From contig JAIVFU010000034.1 in NCBI GenBank assembly GCA_020829485.1, positions 1 through 13,457 on the forward strand: a stretch of DNA of 13,457 bases, read 5' to 3'. A model generated the notes under the pieces. That model did no database searches and was not told the origin of the DNA. It was given only the letters and a program-made list of their open reading frames with translations. Every line of letters begins with the position of its first letter. Position 1 is the stretch's first letter. The position numbers were made by a program, and so were the translations under genes. This document shows positions 12,889 to 13,457 of the stretch, piece by piece. The DNA is from Nostoc sp. CHAB 5834 (GTDB taxonomy: Bacteria; Cyanobacteriota; Cyanobacteriia; Cyanobacteriales; Nostocaceae).

Positions 12889-13457
12889 TCATTTCCTCCT
12901 TCTTACAATCCAGATTGTTCCAGTACCAGGACGATATAAAGCAAGGTGGTTGAGTCTACTACTGCCATCGTAATCGAAAGCAAAGGCAAGATCGGCTGGT
13001 GAACGGAGGTCGTAGCCCCCAATCCCGATACCAGGATCACCCTGTTGATAAACAGGTGTGAAATTTCCACCGTTATTCCGTAGAATCCAGATTGTTCCAG
13101 TCCCAGGACGATATAAAGCAAGGTGGTCGAGTTTACCACTGCCATCGTAATCGAAAGCAAAGGCAATATCTGCACTAGACTTCAGGTCGTAGCCACCGAT
13201 TCCCCTCCCCGGATCTCCTTGTGCATAAACTGGTGAAAAACTTCCTGCTCTGTTTTTAAGAATCCAGATTGTTCCAGTCCCAGGACGATATAAAGCAAGG
13301 TGGTCGAGTTTACCGCTGCTATCGTAATCGAAAGCAAAGGCACGATCTGCACTAGACTTTAGGTCGTAGCCACCGATTCCCCTCCCCGGATCTCCTTGTG
13401 CATAAACTGGTGAAAAACTTCCTGCTCTGTTTTTAAGAATCCAGATTGTTCCAGTCC
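12889..13457 (-). CDS. FG-GAP/VCBS-like repeat protein, C-terminal part (start lies right of the window)
   Basis: A reverse-strand frame is open from the window edge to a TGA at 12889-12891, giving 188 residues that end GTGTIWIVRRRK. It consists of an exact 59-residue period. Each unit reads roughly ILKN..G.FSPVY.QGDPG.GIGGYDL, then S.AD.AFAFDYDGSGKLDHLALYRPGTGTIW. The D-x-D-G-S-G-x-x-D segment resembles the calcium-binding loops of FG-GAP/VCBS repeats, which build beta-propellers in secreted or cell-surface proteins. Three full units and a fraction of a fourth are visible. The last unit is more diverged, with SSRLNH in place of SGKLDH, so its loop has lost one acidic residue. The gene is convergent with the kinase, 90 bp away. 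The signal peptide and any catalytic domain would lie outside the window. Confidence 0.88.
   Translation of the reverse strand, partial: TGTIWILKNRAGSFSPVYAQGDPGRGIGGYDLKSSADRAFAFDYDSSGKLDHLALYRPGTGTIWILKNRAGSFSPVYAQGDPGRGIGGYDLKSSADIAFAFDYDGSGKLDHLALYRPGTGTIWILRNNGGNFTPVYQQGDPGIGIGGYDLRSPADLAFAFDYDGSSRLNHLALYRPGTGTIWIVRRRK
12907..13457. repeat. 177-bp in-frame tandem repeat (3 units plus a partial)
   Basis: The marker AATCCAGATTGTTCCAGT starts at 12907, 13084 and 13261, and its first 20 bases return at 13438, for an exact 177-bp period with no indels. The units at 13084-13260 and 13261-13437 differ at 5 of 177 positions by my count. The unit at 12907-13083 is clearly more diverged. Confidence 0.95.

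Noticed and set aside
12903..13175. 90-aa reverse-strand frame at the right edge
   Set aside because: It is the wrong frame over the 59-residue repeat gene; the adjacent frame stays open to the window edge and gives the coherent repeat protein.
12907..13457. Regular 177-bp repeats as a CRISPR or satellite array
   Set aside because: The repeats are contiguous with no spacers and keep one open reading frame, so they are protein-coding repeats.

Overview
The window looks like chromosomal DNA of a filamentous, heterocyst-type cyanobacterium (Nostoc/Anabaena/Calothrix-like). Three things point there. It opens with the C-terminal end of a photosystem II D1 protein (psbA). By eye it holds 15 copies of the HIP1 octamer GCGATCGC in 13.5 kb. 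Its spacers carry heptanucleotide tandem repeats and palindromic repeats typical of that group. The genus is an inference; I saw no rRNA, tRNA, CRISPR array, phage genes or intact insertion sequence.

Layout. 1-126: 3' end of psbA with a strong intrinsic terminator, followed by a 111-bp MITE-like element. 497-1942 (+): a predicted lipoprotein and an unrecognised 295-aa protein, probably co-transcribed. 1943-2136: a composite repeat between convergent genes. 2137-2859 (-): an unrecognised membrane-anchored protein with a second MITE copy just upstream. 3563-3874 (-): a small RRM-type RNA-binding protein whose Shine-Dalgarno sequence lies in a predicted hairpin. 4270-6106 (-): a CysQ-like phosphatase downstream of a PfkB-family kinase. 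6271-7131 (+): rsmI, just after three copies of a 20-nt palindrome. 7519-8767 (+): two stress-type genes, a GlsB/YeaQ-family membrane protein and an internally duplicated YflT-like protein. 9154-12798 (+): a 1214-aa hybrid histidine kinase (CHASE3-HAMP-GAF-coiled coil-HisKA-HATPase-REC-REC-REC). 12889-13457 (-): the C-terminal part of a protein made of 59-residue FG-GAP/VCBS-like repeats, running off the window edge.

How the genes fit together. Most are unrelated housekeeping, stress or signalling genes rather than one pathway. The plausible functional pairs are lipoprotein + 295-aa protein, PfkB kinase + CysQ phosphatase, and GlsB-like + YflT-like proteins. I do not see a clear new multi-gene system. 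The most unusual content is in the repeats and small regulatory structures: two mobile 111-bp elements with 8-bp target duplications, a family of palindromes sharing an outer frame but differing in their cores, heptamer repeats that enter a coding region, the hairpin over the rbp ribosome-binding site, and the near-identical protein-repeat units at the right edge.
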